Below are positions 18,162-28,692 of a DNA stretch of 64,000 nt, piece by piece. Positions within the stretch are counted from its first letter, which is position 1. Each line of letters starts with the position of its first letter. The translations under genes and the position numbers were made by a program. Under the pieces are notes generated by a model. The model saw nothing but the letters and a program-made list of their open reading frames with translations, did no database searches and was not told the DNA's origin. Location: NCBI GenBank assembly GCA_020633555.1, contig JACKDL010000003.1, positions 62,001-126,000 of the forward strand, in the 5' to 3' direction. The DNA comes from Myxococcales bacterium (GTDB taxonomy: Bacteria > Myxococcota_A > Bradymonadia > UBA7976 > UBA1532).

Positions 18162-19384
18162 CGCACCTGATCCGGCGGCACCGCCCCGAAGCGGGGCGCC
18201 GTGCACAGCGCGCCGTTGCCCGTCAGCCGCACCGCCACCCCGGCGTCGTCCGCCGTCACCCGGGCCAGATCGTCCAGGGCCACCAGCCGCAGGGCCGGGC
18301 AGTCGGCGATGGCCACCCCGGGGCCGTCGGGAGGCGCCAGCCCATCGCCCACCCAGCGCAGCCGGGGCCACACCAGCTCGGCGAGCCCCGCCCCCTGCAC
18401 CCGCACCCGGCCACCCACCGCCGCCAGCACCGGCAGGAACACCCCAGTCACCGCCGGGCCCGCCACCGTCAGATCGCCGCCCACCCCTTGCAGCGCCGGC
18501 CACTGGGTCGCGCCCGCCTCGATCTGCAGGGCGCCGTCCACCGCGGTCAGCGCGGGCGGCGGGAAGTCCGCCAGCGCCCAGCGCACGTCGCCCGTGACCT
18601 CCTGGAGCGCCGGCAGCGCCACCCGGCTGCCCGGCGGCGCCTGCAGACTCAGCGCGCCCAGCCGATCCAGCCCGGGGGCCTCCAGCCGCGCGGGCCCGGC
18701 CGCCTCGATCACCAGCGCGCCTCCCGCGAGCCATCCATCCAGGGTGAGCCGGTGGGGGGTCCCCGCGGGATCACCGCCCGCCCAGCGCAAGGCGCCCAGC
18801 CAGCGCAGCGCCGGCAGCCGCCAGCGCGCCCCGGGCACCACCGACGCGGCCAGGGTGTCCACGGCCTCCAGCGCGGGCAGCGTCAGGCCCGCCAGGGCCG
18901 GGGCGGCGGCCAGGTCCAGCGACGCCAGCGCCGCCAGCCGCGGCGCCGTCAGGGCGGTCAGCCCGCCGCGCACCGTGACGGCGGCGGCCGTGTGCAGCGC
19001 GGGCAGCGTCAGGCCCGTGAGCCCCGCCGGGGCGTCCACCTCCAGGGCGCCGCCGAGCTGGGCCAGGTGGGGCAGGGTGACCTGAGCCGGCAGCCGCCCC
19101 GTAAGGCGCAGGCCGCCCAGCAGGCGCGCGGCGCCCCGGGCGTTGAAGGCGGCCACGTCCGCCGCGCTGGCCAGCACCACGGGGGCGGGGGCCAGGGGCG
19201 CGGCGACGGGCTGCAGATCCCGGGGGCTGGCCCCCGGCGGGGCGGACACTGCGGGATCGGCGGGATCGCCGCCGTCGCAGGCGGCCAGGGGCAGACACAG
19301 GGCCAGCGCCCAGGTCAGGGTCCAGAGCACGGTGCGGGCGGGGCGCACGGGGGCGTCCACGCGGCGCAGGGCGTCGCGAGCCAT
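18137..19384 (-). CDS. Lipoprotein with receptor-L-domain-like repeats
   Basis: 415 residues from ATG 19384, with AAGGAG 8 bases upstream. A long basic N-region is followed by a hydrophobic signal with lipobox (LCLPLAAC, then DGGD). The mature part consists of ~20-25-residue Leu/Ala/Gly repeats of the form L-x-L-P-A-L-x-x-L/V-x-G-x-L/V (for example LTLPALEAVDTL, VALPALQEVTGDV, VFLPVLAAVGGRV). This is the beta-helix pattern of receptor-L-like or leucine-rich domains, common in secreted myxobacterial proteins. A short Cys-containing cap lies at the end. It probably displays a binding surface outside the cell. There is no operon partner. Confidence 0.7.
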   Translation of the reverse strand: MARDALRRVDAPVRPARTVLWTLTWALALCLPLAACDGGDPADPAVSAPPGASPRDLQPVAAPLAPAPVVLASAADVAAFNARGAARLLGGLRLTGRLPAQVTLPHLAQLGGALEVDAPAGLTGLTLPALHTAAAVTVRGGLTALTAPRLAALASLDLAAAPALAGLTLPALEAVDTLAASVVPGARWRLPALRWLGALRWAGGDPAGTPHRLTLDGWLAGGALVIEAAGPARLEAPGLDRLGALSLQAPPGSRVALPALQEVTGDVRWALADFPPPALTAVDGALQIEAGATQWPALQGVGGDLTVAGPAVTGVFLPVLAAVGGRVRVQGAGLAELVWPRLRWVGDGLAPPDGPGVAIADCPALRLVALDDLARVTADDAGVAVRLTGNGALCTAPRFGAVPPDQVRYEAACAR

Positions 19385-19618
19385 GGGGCATCTCCTTCGG
19401 CAGTGGGCCCGGACCGCCCGGGCCTCACCGTTCCCCATCGGCGGGCCGCGGCCCGTGTCGCGTCTTTCTGCACGACTTTCTTTCAAGCCTTTGTTTTGAA
19501 TGGATTTTTCACAGGAACAACCCTGACGCATGCGGGAGGGTTCTGGCGGCGGCCGCGCATCTGCTAGGGTGCTGCGCTCATCTGACCGGGGAAGACTCCC
19601 CCACAGCGCGAGGGCGCG
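19385..19618. promoter_or_regulatory. Divergent promoter region with small inverted repeats
   Basis: 234 non-coding bases between the repeat lipoprotein gene and the nifU-like gene. It holds an unusually T-rich island for this genome (about 19470-19512), suitable for promoters. An inverted repeat AACCCT (19519-19524) and AGGGTT (19537-19542) flanks GCATGC. A clear consensus -35/-10 pair was not identified. Confidence 0.3.
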
Positions 19619-19885
19619 ATGCGGCACAAGCTCCAGAAGCTGCTCGACGAAGAGGTCAACCCGATGGTCGCCCAGCACGGCGGCGCCATCGAGCTGGTGG
19701 ACTACGCCAACCGGACGGCGTTCATCCGCATGACCGGCGGCTGCCAGGGCTGCGCCTCGTCGTCGGCCACCCTGAAGAACGGCGTGGAGGAGGCCATTTT
19801 CAAGGCCTACCCTCGGGTGCGCGCGGTGATGGACGTCACCGAGCACGACAAGGGCGAGAACCCCTACTACATCCAGCAGGCGTGA
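19619..19885 (+). CDS. NifU C-terminal-domain Fe-S scaffold protein
   Basis: 88 residues covering one NifU-like domain: LLDEEVNPMVAQHGGAIELVDY, then the cluster-binding motif GGCQGCASSSATLKNGVE with its C-x-x-C pair, then EEAIFKAYPRVRAVMDVTEH. Stand-alone NifU-C proteins (Nfu type) carry and deliver 4Fe-4S clusters to client enzymes in the cytoplasm. The stop overlaps the GTG of the acyl-CoA dehydrogenase gene, so the two are co-translated. That enzyme needs FAD rather than Fe-S, but its electron acceptor chain does use clusters. Confidence 0.9.
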   Translation: MRHKLQKLLDEEVNPMVAQHGGAIELVDYANRTAFIRMTGGCQGCASSSATLKNGVEEAIFKAYPRVRAVMDVTEHDKGENPYYIQQA

Positions 19886-21024
19886 AGCCGCACCCGCTCG
19901 CCGAGGCCCACGCGCTCTTCCGCGAGAGCTGCCGTCGGTTCGCCCGCGAGCACATCGCCCCGCACGTGATCGAGTGGGAGGAGGCCGAGACCTTCCCCCG
20001 CGAGCTGTACCGGGCCGCCGCGCAGATCGGCCTGCAGGGCGCCGGCCTGCCCGAGGCCTACGGCGGGAGCGGCGAGGACCTGCTGCTGCCCCTGGTGGCC
20101 ATCGAGGGCCTGCTGGAGGGCGGCTCCACCGGGGTCGTGGTGGGCCTGCAGAGCCTGGGCATCGCCCTGCCGCCCATCCTGCAGCTCGGCACCGAGGCCC
20201 AGAAGCAGCGCTACGTGCCGCCCGCCATCGCCGGCGAGACCGTCTGGGCGCTGGCCATCACCGAGCCCGGCACCGGCAGCGACGTGGCGGGCATCCGCAC
20301 CCGCGCCCGCCGCGACGGCGACGACTACGTCCTCGACGGCGCCAAGCTGTTCATCACCAGCGGCGCCCGGGCCGATCACGTCACGGTGCTCGCCCGCACC
20401 GGCGAGGATCCCCATGGCGGGCTGACCTTCTTCGTGGTGGACAAGGGCACCCCCGGCTTCTCCGTGAGCAAGGCCCTGAAGAAGACGGGCTGGCGGGCCA
20501 GCGACACCGCCGAGCTGGCCTTCGATGGCGTGCGCGTGCCCAAGGACCAGCGCATCGGCCCCGAGGGCAGCGGCTTCCGGGCGCTGATGGGCAACTTCCA
20601 GAACGAGCGCTTGAGCCTGGCCTTCTTCGGCCATGCCACCGCCGAGATCGCCCTGCGCGACGCCCTGGCCTACGCCAAGGAGCGCCAGGCCTTCGGGCGG
20701 CCCATCGGCAAGTTCCAGGTCACCCGCCACAAGCTGGCCCATATGGCCACCCAGGTGCTGGCGGCGCGCACCCTGAACTACGCCGTGGCCCAGCGCGTGG
20801 CCGCGGGCCAGGTGGACGTGGCCCAGATCAGCATGGCCAAGAACTTCGCCGCCGAGGTGGCCGTGGCGGTGTGCCACGACGCGGTGCAGATCCACGGCGG
20901 CATGGGCTACATGCGCGAGACGCGGGTGGAGCGGCTGAGCCGGGACGCCCGCCTGCTGCCCATCGGCGGCGGCACCAGCGAGGTCATGAACGAGCTCATC
21001 GCGCGCTGGGGCCTGGGGCTGTAG
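19882..21024 (+). CDS. Acyl-CoA dehydrogenase (catalytic Glu at the LCAD/IVD position)
   Basis: 380 residues from GTG 19882. The full family plan is present: N-terminal helical domain, FAD/substrate segments WALAITEPGTGSDVAG and LDGAKLFITSG, and a C-terminal helical domain with RQAFGRPIGKFQ, QIHGGMGYMRET and the terminal GGGTSEVMNEL. It oxidises acyl-CoA to trans-2-enoyl-CoA and passes electrons to ETF. The medium-chain catalytic Glu of Y-E-G-T is Gly here. A Glu sits at residue 242 in NFQNERLSLA, matching the base position in long-chain/isovaleryl-type enzymes, so the enzyme should be active on long or branched chains (inference). It is coupled to the Nfu gene. Confidence 0.93.
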   Translation: MKPHPLAEAHALFRESCRRFAREHIAPHVIEWEEAETFPRELYRAAAQIGLQGAGLPEAYGGSGEDLLLPLVAIEGLLEGGSTGVVVGLQSLGIALPPILQLGTEAQKQRYVPPAIAGETVWALAITEPGTGSDVAGIRTRARRDGDDYVLDGAKLFITSGARADHVTVLARTGEDPHGGLTFFVVDKGTPGFSVSKALKKTGWRASDTAELAFDGVRVPKDQRIGPEGSGFRALMGNFQNERLSLAFFGHATAEIALRDALAYAKERQAFGRPIGKFQVTRHKLAHMATQVLAARTLNYAVAQRVAAGQVDVAQISMAKNFAAEVAVAVCHDAVQIHGGMGYMRETRVERLSRDARLLPIGGGTSEVMNELIARWGLGL

Positions 21025-21125
21025 TCGACGGCGAGCCGCGGGCAGGCGCCAAACCCGGTTCGTGCGTTGTGGGCCGCAAACAGGCATCATGGCGCCGATC
21101 CGATCACGGCGAGGGTGGCGAGACG

Positions 21126-21545
21126 ATGATCCGGTGGCTTTTGGTGAGCGCGGCGGCCTTGGCGCCGCTGGGCTGCGGCGGCAGCGACACGAAGCAGGGC
21201 GATCCGGACTTCGAGCGCCACCTGGCCCAGCCGCTGCCCTTGAACAAGGTCTTCACCGACTCGCTGACCCCCGAAGGCGACGACAAGGCGGACTGGAAGG
21301 TCTTCTTCGTCGAGAACCAGGGGCTGCTCACGGTGACGGTCCACTTCGACAAGCTCGACAGCAACTGCGAGGTCTACCTGCGCGACAAGTACGGCGCGCA
21401 CATGGCCAAGGAAGTGCAGTCGAACAACCCCTACATCGAGCTGGTGCGCCGGGTGGAGCCCGGCCGCTTCTTCGTGTGGCTCAACGCCCCCACGCCGAAG
21501 TGCAGCAGCCAGTACTCCATCGAAGCCCGCGTCGAGCCGGACTAG
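21126..21545 (+). CDS. Small lipoprotein with PPC-like beta domain
   Basis: 139 residues from ATG 21126. The signal peptide ends in a lipobox (ALAPLGC, then GGSDTK). The rest is one beta-sandwich-like domain: DDKADWKVFFVENQGLLTVTV, CEVYLRDKYG, then GRFFVWLNAP. This resembles a single pre-peptidase C-terminal (PPC) domain. Two Cys in the mature part (SNCEVY and PKCSSQ) could pair. It is followed after 4 bases by a PP2C phosphatase gene, so they probably share a transcript. The functional link is unknown. Confidence 0.68.
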   Translation: MIRWLLVSAAALAPLGCGGSDTKQGDPDFERHLAQPLPLNKVFTDSLTPEGDDKADWKVFFVENQGLLTVTVHFDKLDSNCEVYLRDKYGAHMAKEVQSNNPYIELVRRVEPGRFFVWLNAPTPKCSSQYSIEARVEPD

Positions 21546-21549
21546 GAGC

Positions 21550-22326
21550 ATGGCCGTGCGCTTCATCTCGGGCGGCGCCACCGACGTGGGCCAGGTGCGC
21601 GAGGTCAACGAGGACGCCTTCGCCCTCGTGGATCAGGAGTGCGCGTGGATCCTGGCCGACGGCATGGGCGGCCACGTGGGGGGCAAGATCGCGAGCAACC
21701 TGGCGGTGGACGCCATCCGCGACTTCATCGCCCGCTGGCGCCACGCGCCGGACTTCGAGTGGCCCTTCGAGATCATGCCCGGCCGCAGCTTCGTCGAGAA
21801 CAGCCTGGCCAACGCGGTGCGGGTGGCGAACGTCCGGGTCTACAACCAGAGCGAGTGGAAGCCCGAGTGCCAGGGCATGGGCACCACCGTGGTGGTCATG
21901 GCCTACACGCCCGAGCAGGGCATGGTGGTCGCCCACGTGGGCGACAGCCGCTGCTACCGCCTGCGCGGCGAGGCGCTCACCCAGCTCACCGTGGATCACA
22001 GCCTGGTGAACCACCTGATGCGCTTCTTCCACCTGAGCGAGGTCGAGGCCCGCAAGCGGGCGGGCAGCAACGTCATCGTGCGGGCCGTGGGCCTGGAGGA
22101 CGACGTCGAGGCCGATCTCACCCAGGACATGCCCCAGGCGGGCGACCTGTACATGAGCTGCTCGGACGGCCTGAGCGACCTGGTGGATGACTGGACGATC
22201 CAGAACATCATGTTGAACAACGCCGAGCGCCCCCAGGCCGCCGCCGAGGCCCTGGTGCGGGCCGCCAACGCGGCGGGCGGCACCGACAACATCACCGTGA
22301 TCGTGCTCAAGGCGCTGCCCGCCTGA
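21550..22326 (+). CDS. PP2C-family serine/threonine phosphatase (Stp/PrpC type)
   Basis: 258 residues, starting 4 bases after the lipoprotein stop with GGAG overlapping that junction. All PPM motifs are present: GQVREVNEDAFA (metal Asp region), LADGMGGHVGGKIAS, GMGTTVVVMAY, VAHVGDSRCYRLR, SCSDGLSDLV and GGTDNITVIV. It removes phosphate from Ser/Thr on proteins using two Mn/Mg ions in the cytoplasm and usually opposes Hanks-type kinases. No kinase gene is in the window, but an FHA-domain regulator 1.4 kb downstream is a possible phospho-Thr reader. It has no membrane segment. Confidence 0.93.
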   Translation: MAVRFISGGATDVGQVREVNEDAFALVDQECAWILADGMGGHVGGKIASNLAVDAIRDFIARWRHAPDFEWPFEIMPGRSFVENSLANAVRVANVRVYNQSEWKPECQGMGTTVVVMAYTPEQGMVVAHVGDSRCYRLRGEALTQLTVDHSLVNHLMRFFHLSEVEARKRAGSNVIVRAVGLEDDVEADLTQDMPQAGDLYMSCSDGLSDLVDDWTIQNIMLNNAERPQAAAEALVRAANAAGGTDNITVIVLKALPA

Positions 22327-22395
22327 CGGGCGCCTTGGCCGCGCCGACGCGGCGCACTACCTTCAGCCCACCCCATCGACCCCGAGGAGCGGCCC

Positions 22396-23631
22396 GTGGC
22401 TGGCATGAACGACGTGAGGATCAACGGCGACCGGCTGTGGGACAGCCTGATGGAGATGGCCAAGATCGGCGCCACCGAGAAGGGCGGCGTCTGCCGGCTG
22501 GCCCTGACGGACGTGGACAAGGCCGCCCGTGACCTGTTCGTGCAGTGGTGCCAGGAGGCCGGCTGCGCCATCACCATCGACAAGATGGGCAACATCTTCG
22601 GCCGCCGCGAGGGCACCGATCCGTCGCTGCCGCCGGTGATGATGGGCAGCCACATCGACAGCCAGCCCACCGGCGGCCGCTTTGACGGCATCTACGGCGT
22701 GCTGGCGGGCCTGGAGGTCATCCGCACCCTCAACGACGCCAAGCTCCAGACGAAGGCGCCCATCGAGGTGTCGGCCTGGACCAACGAGGAGGGCAGCCGC
22801 TTCGCCCCCGCCATGGTGTCCTCGGGGGTGTTCGCCGGCGTCTTCGACCTGGCGTATGGCCTGAGCCGCGCCGATCTGAGCGGCGTGACCATGGGCCAGG
22901 AGCTCAAGCGCATCGGCTACGCCGGCGAGGCCGAGGTGGGCAAGCCCGTGCGCGCCTTCTTCGAGGCCCACATCGAGCAGGGGCCCATCCTGGAGGCCGA
23001 GGGCAAGACCATCGGCGTGGTCACCGACGCCCAGGGCCAGCGCTGGTACGAGTGCACGTACACCGGCCAGGAGGCCCACGCGGGCCCCACCCCCATGCGC
23101 ACCCGCCGCGACGCCATGGTGGGCGCGGCCAAGGTGATCCAGGCGGTGAACGCCATCGGCCACAAGTACGCGCCGTTGGCCTGCGCCACCGTGGGCCTGG
23201 TGCAGGTGCACCCCAACTCGCGCAACGTCATCCCGGGGCAGGTGTTCTTCACCATCGACCTGCGTCACCCCGACGACGGCATCCTCAGCGAGATGGACGC
23301 CGAGATCCGCGCCGTCACCGCCCGGGTGGCCGAGGAAGACGGCCTGGAGATGGCCTTCGAGCAGATCTGGTACTCGCGCCCCGTGCCCTTCGACCCCACC
23401 TGCGTGGCGGCGGTGCGCGCGGCGGCCGAGCGCAACGGCTACTCGCACCGCGACATCGTCAGCGGCGCCGGCCACGACGCCTGCTACATCGCCCGCGTGG
23501 CCCCCACGGCCATGGTGTTCGTGCCCTGCGAGGACGGCATCAGCCACAACGAGATCGAGAACGCGAAGCCCGAGGACATCGCCGCCGGCTGCCAGGTGCT
23601 GTTCGAGGCGGTGCTCACCCGCGCGAACTGA
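22396..23631 (+). CDS. M20-family amidohydrolase (N-carbamoyl-amino-acid / allantoate hydrolase type)
   Basis: 411 residues from GTG 22396, with GAGGAG upstream. It carries the dinuclear-metal ligand blocks of the hydantoinase/carbamoylase branch of M20: MGSHIDSQPTGGRFDG (His, Asp), WTNEEGSRF (Glu-Glu), EAHIEQGPILE (His) and GISHNEIE (His). The dimerisation lid is in between with the G-x-x-A-H-A-G-x-T-P-M block. Members hydrolyse N-carbamoyl-L-amino acids, allantoate, ureidoglycine or beta-ureidopropionate. The exact substrate cannot be fixed, and no purine or pyrimidine breakdown genes lie nearby. It appears monocistronic. Confidence 0.88.
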   Translation: MAGMNDVRINGDRLWDSLMEMAKIGATEKGGVCRLALTDVDKAARDLFVQWCQEAGCAITIDKMGNIFGRREGTDPSLPPVMMGSHIDSQPTGGRFDGIYGVLAGLEVIRTLNDAKLQTKAPIEVSAWTNEEGSRFAPAMVSSGVFAGVFDLAYGLSRADLSGVTMGQELKRIGYAGEAEVGKPVRAFFEAHIEQGPILEAEGKTIGVVTDAQGQRWYECTYTGQEAHAGPTPMRTRRDAMVGAAKVIQAVNAIGHKYAPLACATVGLVQVHPNSRNVIPGQVFFTIDLRHPDDGILSEMDAEIRAVTARVAEEDGLEMAFEQIWYSRPVPFDPTCVAAVRAAAERNGYSHRDIVSGAGHDACYIARVAPTAMVFVPCEDGISHNEIENAKPEDIAAGCQVLFEAVLTRAN

Positions 23632-23679
23632 GGCGCGGCCCGGCCCAGGTGGGCGCCGCGGGGCGGGCGCAGCGCCGGC

Positions 23680-25557
<1,878 letters not shown>

Positions 25558-25564
25558 GGGTCGC

Positions 25565-26620
25565 TCAGTCCTTCCAGCGCTTGGGGAAAAGCTCAGCCAG
25601 GCCCGCCGTGACGGCGATGGCGCCGTCGGGGCCCAGGATGGCGGCGTCGACGCCCTGCGCCTGCGCCAGCGCCAGGCCCTCCACCGGGCCCAGCACGAAC
25701 AGGGCGGTGGCCAGGGCGTCGGCGCGGGTGGCGTCGGGGGCGCGCACGGTGACGGCCACCGACTTGCCCGCCGGCAGGCCCGTCTTGGGATCCAGGATGT
25801 GGTGGTAGCGGCGGCCGCCCAGCTCGAAGAAGCGCTCGTAGTCGCCGCTGGACACCACCGCCTGATCCCGCGCGGGCAGGGCCAGCAGCACCCGATCGGC
25901 CCGGGGGTGCTGCACCCCCACCGTCCAGGGCACGCCGGGCGCCTTCTCGCCAGCGATGAACAGGTCGCCGCCCCCGTCCACGATGAAAGCGCGCAGCCCG
26001 TGGGCCTTGAGCACCGCCGCCGCCTTGTCGATGGCGTAGCCCTTGGCGATGCCGCCCAGGCCCACCGCCATGCCGTCGCGGGTCTTCTTCACCTGCGGCT
26101 GATGGGCGTCGAGCAGCAGCCCCCGGTAGTCCACCCGGGCCACGGCCGCGTCCAGATCGCGCTTCAGCGGCAGCCGCGGGGGCTGCGCCTTGAAGTCCCA
26201 CAGGCCCCGCAGGGCCGCCCAGGTGACGTCGAAGGCGCCCCCGCTGGCGTGGCCCAGGGCCAGCCCCTGCTCGATGACCATGTAGGCGTCGGGGCTCACC
26301 GTCACCCAGGCGTCGGCGGGCGCCGCGTTCAGCCGGCCCAGATCGCTGTCGTCGCGCCACTCGCTCAGGGCGGCCTCGAGGCGGGCCACCTCGGTGAAGG
26401 CCGCGTCCACCGCCGCCTTGGCCTGCAACCCGTCGCCGCCGGCGATCTGGATGGCCCACGGGGTGCCCATGAGCTCGGCGTGGAAGCGGTGGATGGGGGC
26501 CGGCGCGGGGGCTGAGGGTGCCTGCGCGCCCGGCGCCGGGGGCGGGGTGGGCGGCGGGGGATCGGCCGGCCGGCTGCACCCGCAGAGCAGGGCCAGGATC
26601 GCGAGGGTGGGGGCGCGCAT
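25565..26620 (-). CDS. apbE: FAD:protein FMN transferase lipoprotein
   Basis: 351 residues from ATG 26620. An N-terminal lipoprotein signal (MRAPTLAILALLCGC) is followed by a Pro/Ala-rich tether. The ApbE domain includes ELMGTPWAIQI, GGAFDVTWAAL, GLGGIAKGYAIDKAAAVLK, FIVDGGGDLFIAG and the Mg-binding C-terminal ADALATALFVLG. ApbE enzymes transfer FMN from FAD to Thr of target flavoproteins such as Rnf/Nqr subunits, outside the inner membrane. No such target gene is visible here. The gene precedes the FHA activator gene by 7 bases and is divergent from the spermidine-synthase-like gene with almost no intergenic space. Confidence 0.9.
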   Translation of the reverse strand: MRAPTLAILALLCGCSRPADPPPPTPPPAPGAQAPSAPAPAPIHRFHAELMGTPWAIQIAGGDGLQAKAAVDAAFTEVARLEAALSEWRDDSDLGRLNAAPADAWVTVSPDAYMVIEQGLALGHASGGAFDVTWAALRGLWDFKAQPPRLPLKRDLDAAVARVDYRGLLLDAHQPQVKKTRDGMAVGLGGIAKGYAIDKAAAVLKAHGLRAFIVDGGGDLFIAGEKAPGVPWTVGVQHPRADRVLLALPARDQAVVSSGDYERFFELGGRRYHHILDPKTGLPAGKSVAVTVRAPDATRADALATALFVLGPVEGLALAQAQGVDAAILGPDGAIAVTAGLAELFPKRWKD

Positions 26621-26637
26621 GGGCGCAGCATACGGGG

Positions 26638-28692
26638 GTGGCGCCGCGGCCGTCGACACGGCGGCCCGCCCGCGCCTACTTTGCCGCCGTGCTCCCCCTG
26701 GCCATCAGCTTCGGCGCCGCGCTGGTCTTCCTGGTGCAGCCCATCATCGCGGCGGTGCTGCTGCCCTGGTTCGGCGGCTCACCCGCTGTGTGGACCACCA
26801 GCCTGGTGTTCTTCCAGGGCGCCCTGCTGCTGGGCTACGGCTGGGCCTGGGGCCTGGAGCGGCGCCTGGGCGGCCGCGCCGTGCCGGTGCACCTGGCGGC
26901 CGTGGCCCTGTCGCTGGCGCTGCTGCCCATCGCCCCCGATCCGGCCTGGCGCCCCACCGATCCCCACTGGCCGGAGCTGAAGGTGCTGGGCCTGTTGGCG
27001 GCCACCGTGGGGCTGCCCTATGGGCTGCTGGCCGCCACCGCCCCCCTGGTGCAGGCCCGCGCCGCCGCCACCGCCCACGCCCGCCCCTATCGGCTGTACG
27101 CCTGGTCGAACGCCGGCAGCCTGCTGGCCATCGTGGCCCACCCGCTGCTGCTGGAGCCCTGGCTGGGGGCCCAGGCCCAGAGCCGGCTGTGGTCGTGGGC
27201 CTACGCCGGCTTCGCCCTGGTGCTGGCGGCGGCCCTGTGGCCCACCCGCCACGCCCACCGCGCGCCCCCCGCCACCGGTGGGCCCGCCCCCGCCCCCGGC
27301 GCCCGCCGCGGCTGGGTGATCCACGCCGCCCTGGGCTCGGCCCTGCTGGTGGGCGTCAGCGCCACCATCAGCGAGGACCTGAGCGTCACCCCCCTGTTCT
27401 GGGTGGTGCCGCTCGGGCTGTATCTGCTGAGCTTCATTGTGGTTTTCGCCGACGACCGCTGGACGCCGCGGCGGGTGTTGGGGCCCCTGTTCGCCCTGGC
27501 GCTCGCGGGCCTGGCGGCGCTGCTGTGGGCGGGCTACCGCGCCCCCTGGTGGGCCCAGCTCGGCGGCTACTGCGCCGCCCTGTTCGTGGGCGCCCTGTGG
27601 CTGCACGGCGAGCTGGCGCGGGCGCGGCCGGGCCCGGCCCACCTCACGGGCTTCTACCTGTGGATGTCGGCGGGCGGCGCCCTGGGCGGCCTGCTGGCGG
27701 CGGTCGTGGGCCCCGCCCTGCTGCCCCTGCCCGCCGAGCTGCCCCTCACCGTGGCCGCCGCCGCGACCGTGGGGGCCCGCGCCTGGCTGGGCGGCCTGCC
27801 CCGCACGGCGCCGCGCGAGGGGCCCCGGCTGCTGGCGCTCCTCGGCACCGCCGTCCTGGTCATGGCCCTGGGCTGGCCGGTGCTCAAGCGCCTGCGCGGC
27901 GACGCCCACCTGTTCCGCACCTTCTTCGGCGCCCTGCATGTGCGCGACTACGTGCCGAAGAAGGAGGCCGCGGCCATCCGGCACCTGCTCGACGGGCGCA
28001 TCAGCCACGGCTTCCAGTGGCTGGACCCCGCCCGGCGCGGCGAGGCCACCGCCTACTTCGCCCCGCACACCGGCATCGGCCGCGCCCTGAGTCGCCCCAG
28101 CCCCCATCCCCGGCGGATCGGCGTCGTGGGCTTGGGCGCAGGCACGTTGGCGGCTTATGGTCGCCCTGGAGAGGTCATCCGCTTCTACGAGATCAACCCC
28201 GCGGTGGTGCACGTGGCGCGCGCCCACTTCAGCTTCCTCAGCGACAGCCCGGCCGACGTGTACGTGGTGCTGGGCGACGGGCGCATGAGCCTGGCGGCCG
28301 AGCCGCCGCAGGGCTTCGATGTGCTGGCGCTGGACGCCTTCAGCGGCGACGCCATCCCCACCCACCTCATCACCCGCGAGGCGGTGGCCCTCTACCTCGG
28401 CCACCTGCGACCCGACGGGGTGTTGGCGGTGAACGTCAGCAACCGGCACGCCGATCTCACCCGGGTGGTGCGCCAGCACGCCGCCGACTTCGGCCTGGCG
28501 CAGGCCTTCGTCAGCGCCCGCAGCAAGTCGCCGCTGGGACCCTACACCAGCCACTGGATGCTGCTGAGCCGCGATCCGGCCGTCCTGGCCGATCCGGCCA
28601 TCGCCACAGGCACCCGCCCGCCTCCCCGCGCCGAGCGAGCCCCGGTGCGCTGGACCGACGACCACGCGCCGGTCTGGGCGGTGCTGCGGTGA
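26638..28692 (+). CDS. Multi-pass membrane protein fused to spermidine-synthase-like domain
   Basis: 684 residues from GTG 26638; GTG 26689 is a possible alternative, since only 17 bases separate the first from the divergent apbE start. The N-terminal ~430 residues contain about 10 hydrophobic helices (starting VLPLAISFGAALVFLVQPII). The C-terminal domain has a Rossmann SAM-site motif IGVVGLGAGTLAAYG, then FYEINPAVV, VVLGDGRMSL and VLALDAFSGDAIPTHLIT. These match fused MFS/spermidine-synthase-like proteins, in which the cytosolic domain may methylate or aminopropylate an unknown substrate. Real polyamine synthesis is unproven for this class. Its stop overlaps the start of a nucleotide cyclase gene. 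Confidence 0.82.
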   Translation: MAPRPSTRRPARAYFAAVLPLAISFGAALVFLVQPIIAAVLLPWFGGSPAVWTTSLVFFQGALLLGYGWAWGLERRLGGRAVPVHLAAVALSLALLPIAPDPAWRPTDPHWPELKVLGLLAATVGLPYGLLAATAPLVQARAAATAHARPYRLYAWSNAGSLLAIVAHPLLLEPWLGAQAQSRLWSWAYAGFALVLAAALWPTRHAHRAPPATGGPAPAPGARRGWVIHAALGSALLVGVSATISEDLSVTPLFWVVPLGLYLLSFIVVFADDRWTPRRVLGPLFALALAGLAALLWAGYRAPWWAQLGGYCAALFVGALWLHGELARARPGPAHLTGFYLWMSAGGALGGLLAAVVGPALLPLPAELPLTVAAAATVGARAWLGGLPRTAPREGPRLLALLGTAVLVMALGWPVLKRLRGDAHLFRTFFGALHVRDYVPKKEAAAIRHLLDGRISHGFQWLDPARRGEATAYFAPHTGIGRALSRPSPHPRRIGVVGLGAGTLAAYGRPGEVIRFYEINPAVVHVARAHFSFLSDSPADVYVVLGDGRMSLAAEPPQGFDVLALDAFSGDAIPTHLITREAVALYLGHLRPDGVLAVNVSNRHADLTRVVRQHAADFGLAQAFVSARSKSPLGPYTSHWMLLSRDPAVLADPAIATGTRPPPRAERAPVRWTDDHAPVWAVLR